A program made the position numbers and the translations under genes. A DNA stretch of 7,710 bases from contig CP070771.1 in NCBI GenBank assembly GCA_020345785.1, positions 4,171,990-4,179,699 of the forward strand, in the 5' to 3' direction. Positions within the stretch are counted from its first letter, which is position 1, and the number at the start of each line of letters is the position of its first letter. Below, in pieces: positions 7,505 to 7,710 of the stretch. The notes under the pieces are model-generated. The model ran no database searches. It was not told where the DNA came from and saw nothing but the letters and a program-made list of their open reading frames with translations. This DNA is from Desulfobacterales bacterium. Its GTDB lineage: Bacteria > Desulfobacterota > Desulfobacteria > Desulfobacterales > JAFDCJ01.

Positions 7505-7533
7505 TCGAATTTCGATACTCGAATTTCGAATTT
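7505..7533. repeat. AT-rich TCGAATTT repeat upstream of hsp20
   Basis: The 11-mer TCGAATTTCGA occurs at 7505-7515 and 7519-7529, separated by TAC (period 14), and TCGAATTT recurs at 7526-7533. Because TTCGAA is self-complementary the block also forms alternative hairpins. It lies 59 nt before the hsp20 ATG in an A-rich leader (on the minus strand CAAAACAAACAAAAA just before the ribosome binding site). From memory, similar AAATTCGAAATTCGA strings are scattered between genes in sulfate reducers and some other environmental bacteria, so a dispersed repeat is more likely than a dedicated operator. Confidence 0.55.
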
Positions 7534-7555
7534 ACAATCCTTCGGCCGCTTTCTA

Positions 7556-7599
7556 ACCGGATCGGTAGAACCTCGCCGGGTCCTCCACCTGAAACGGCG
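7556..7599. other. GC-rich segment with two small hairpins
   Basis: ACCG (7556-7559) pairs with CGGT (7563-7566) across GAT, and CGCCG (7574-7578) pairs with CGGCG (7595-7599) across 16 nt. It follows the stop codon of the partial gene at the right edge. No T-run follows on the minus strand, so it is not a standard terminator. One minus-strand frame stays open through it (see the finding on two open frames), so it may instead be coding. Confidence 0.3.
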
Positions 7600-7613
7600 G
7601 GCTTATATCTGAA

Positions 7614-7710
7614 CTAAAGGTCGTCCATCCACGCCGGTTTGATACGTTTACGCCGAAATGATTCGTAGGTCTTGAATAGAAACGTCTTATAATTTTCGTA
7701 GAGCACTTTC
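7614..7710 (-). CDS. C-terminal end of an unidentified protein (partial)
   Basis: Thirty-one codons run in from the window edge and stop at TAG (7616-7614). The visible tail is rich in K, R, Y and F and ends with IKPAWMDDL. Its residue mix and codons (GTG CTC TAC GAA AAT TAT AAG) look more like a real gene than the competing frame, which uses AGA and other rarer codons. I do not recognise the family from this tail. The gene would be in the same direction as hsp20, 167 nt upstream of its ATG. The alternative is that the second open frame, stopping at 7553, is the true one. Confidence 0.4.
   Translation of the reverse strand, partial: KVLYENYKTFLFKTYESFRRKRIKPAWMDDL

Noticed and set aside
7447..7613. 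CIRCE operator or sigma-54 promoter upstream of hsp20
   Set aside because: No TTAGCACTC/GAGTGCTAA inverted repeat and no GG-N10-GC element with proper flanks is present on the minus strand.

Overview
The window holds four complete protein genes and the last codons of a fifth, all on the minus strand. I see no RNA gene, insertion sequence, CRISPR array or phage gene. Coding density, moderate G+C and the gene families fit a Gram-negative bacterium. A signal peptide plus a large periplasmic coiled-coil region on the mechanosensitive channel implies an outer membrane. Gene content and the style of the intergenic repeats remind me of sulfate-reducing Desulfobacterota (former Deltaproteobacteria), but that is inference from memory, not a search result.

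Layout in transcription order, from high to low coordinates: the C-terminal 31 residues of an unidentified protein (7614-7710); a short intergenic region with GC-rich hairpins and an AT-rich TCGAATTT repeat; an Hsp20/alpha-crystallin small heat-shock protein (7000-7446); a 155-nt spacer; a large Lon-family (S16) protease of the LonB/LonC type (4349-6844); after only 27 nt, an 1148-residue mechanosensitive channel of the MscK/MscM type (875-4321); a 158-nt spacer; and a 205-residue DUF2062 membrane protein starting with TTG (99-716). The left edge (1-80) carries three consecutive hairpins just past the end of the DUF2062 gene.

The genes suggest an envelope and protein-quality stress neighbourhood. 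Hsp20 holds unfolding proteins, the Lon-like protease degrades damaged ones, and the MscK-type channel vents solutes on osmotic downshock; the role of DUF2062 is unknown. Only the protease and channel genes are close enough to be called co-transcribed with any assurance. The most interesting points are the degenerate nucleotide-binding motifs of the Lon-like protease, which recall ATP-independent LonC enzymes, and the different repeat-like sequences lying at or near several gene ends, two of which seem to supply the last residues of the upstream protein. I did not find a convincing undescribed multi-gene system.
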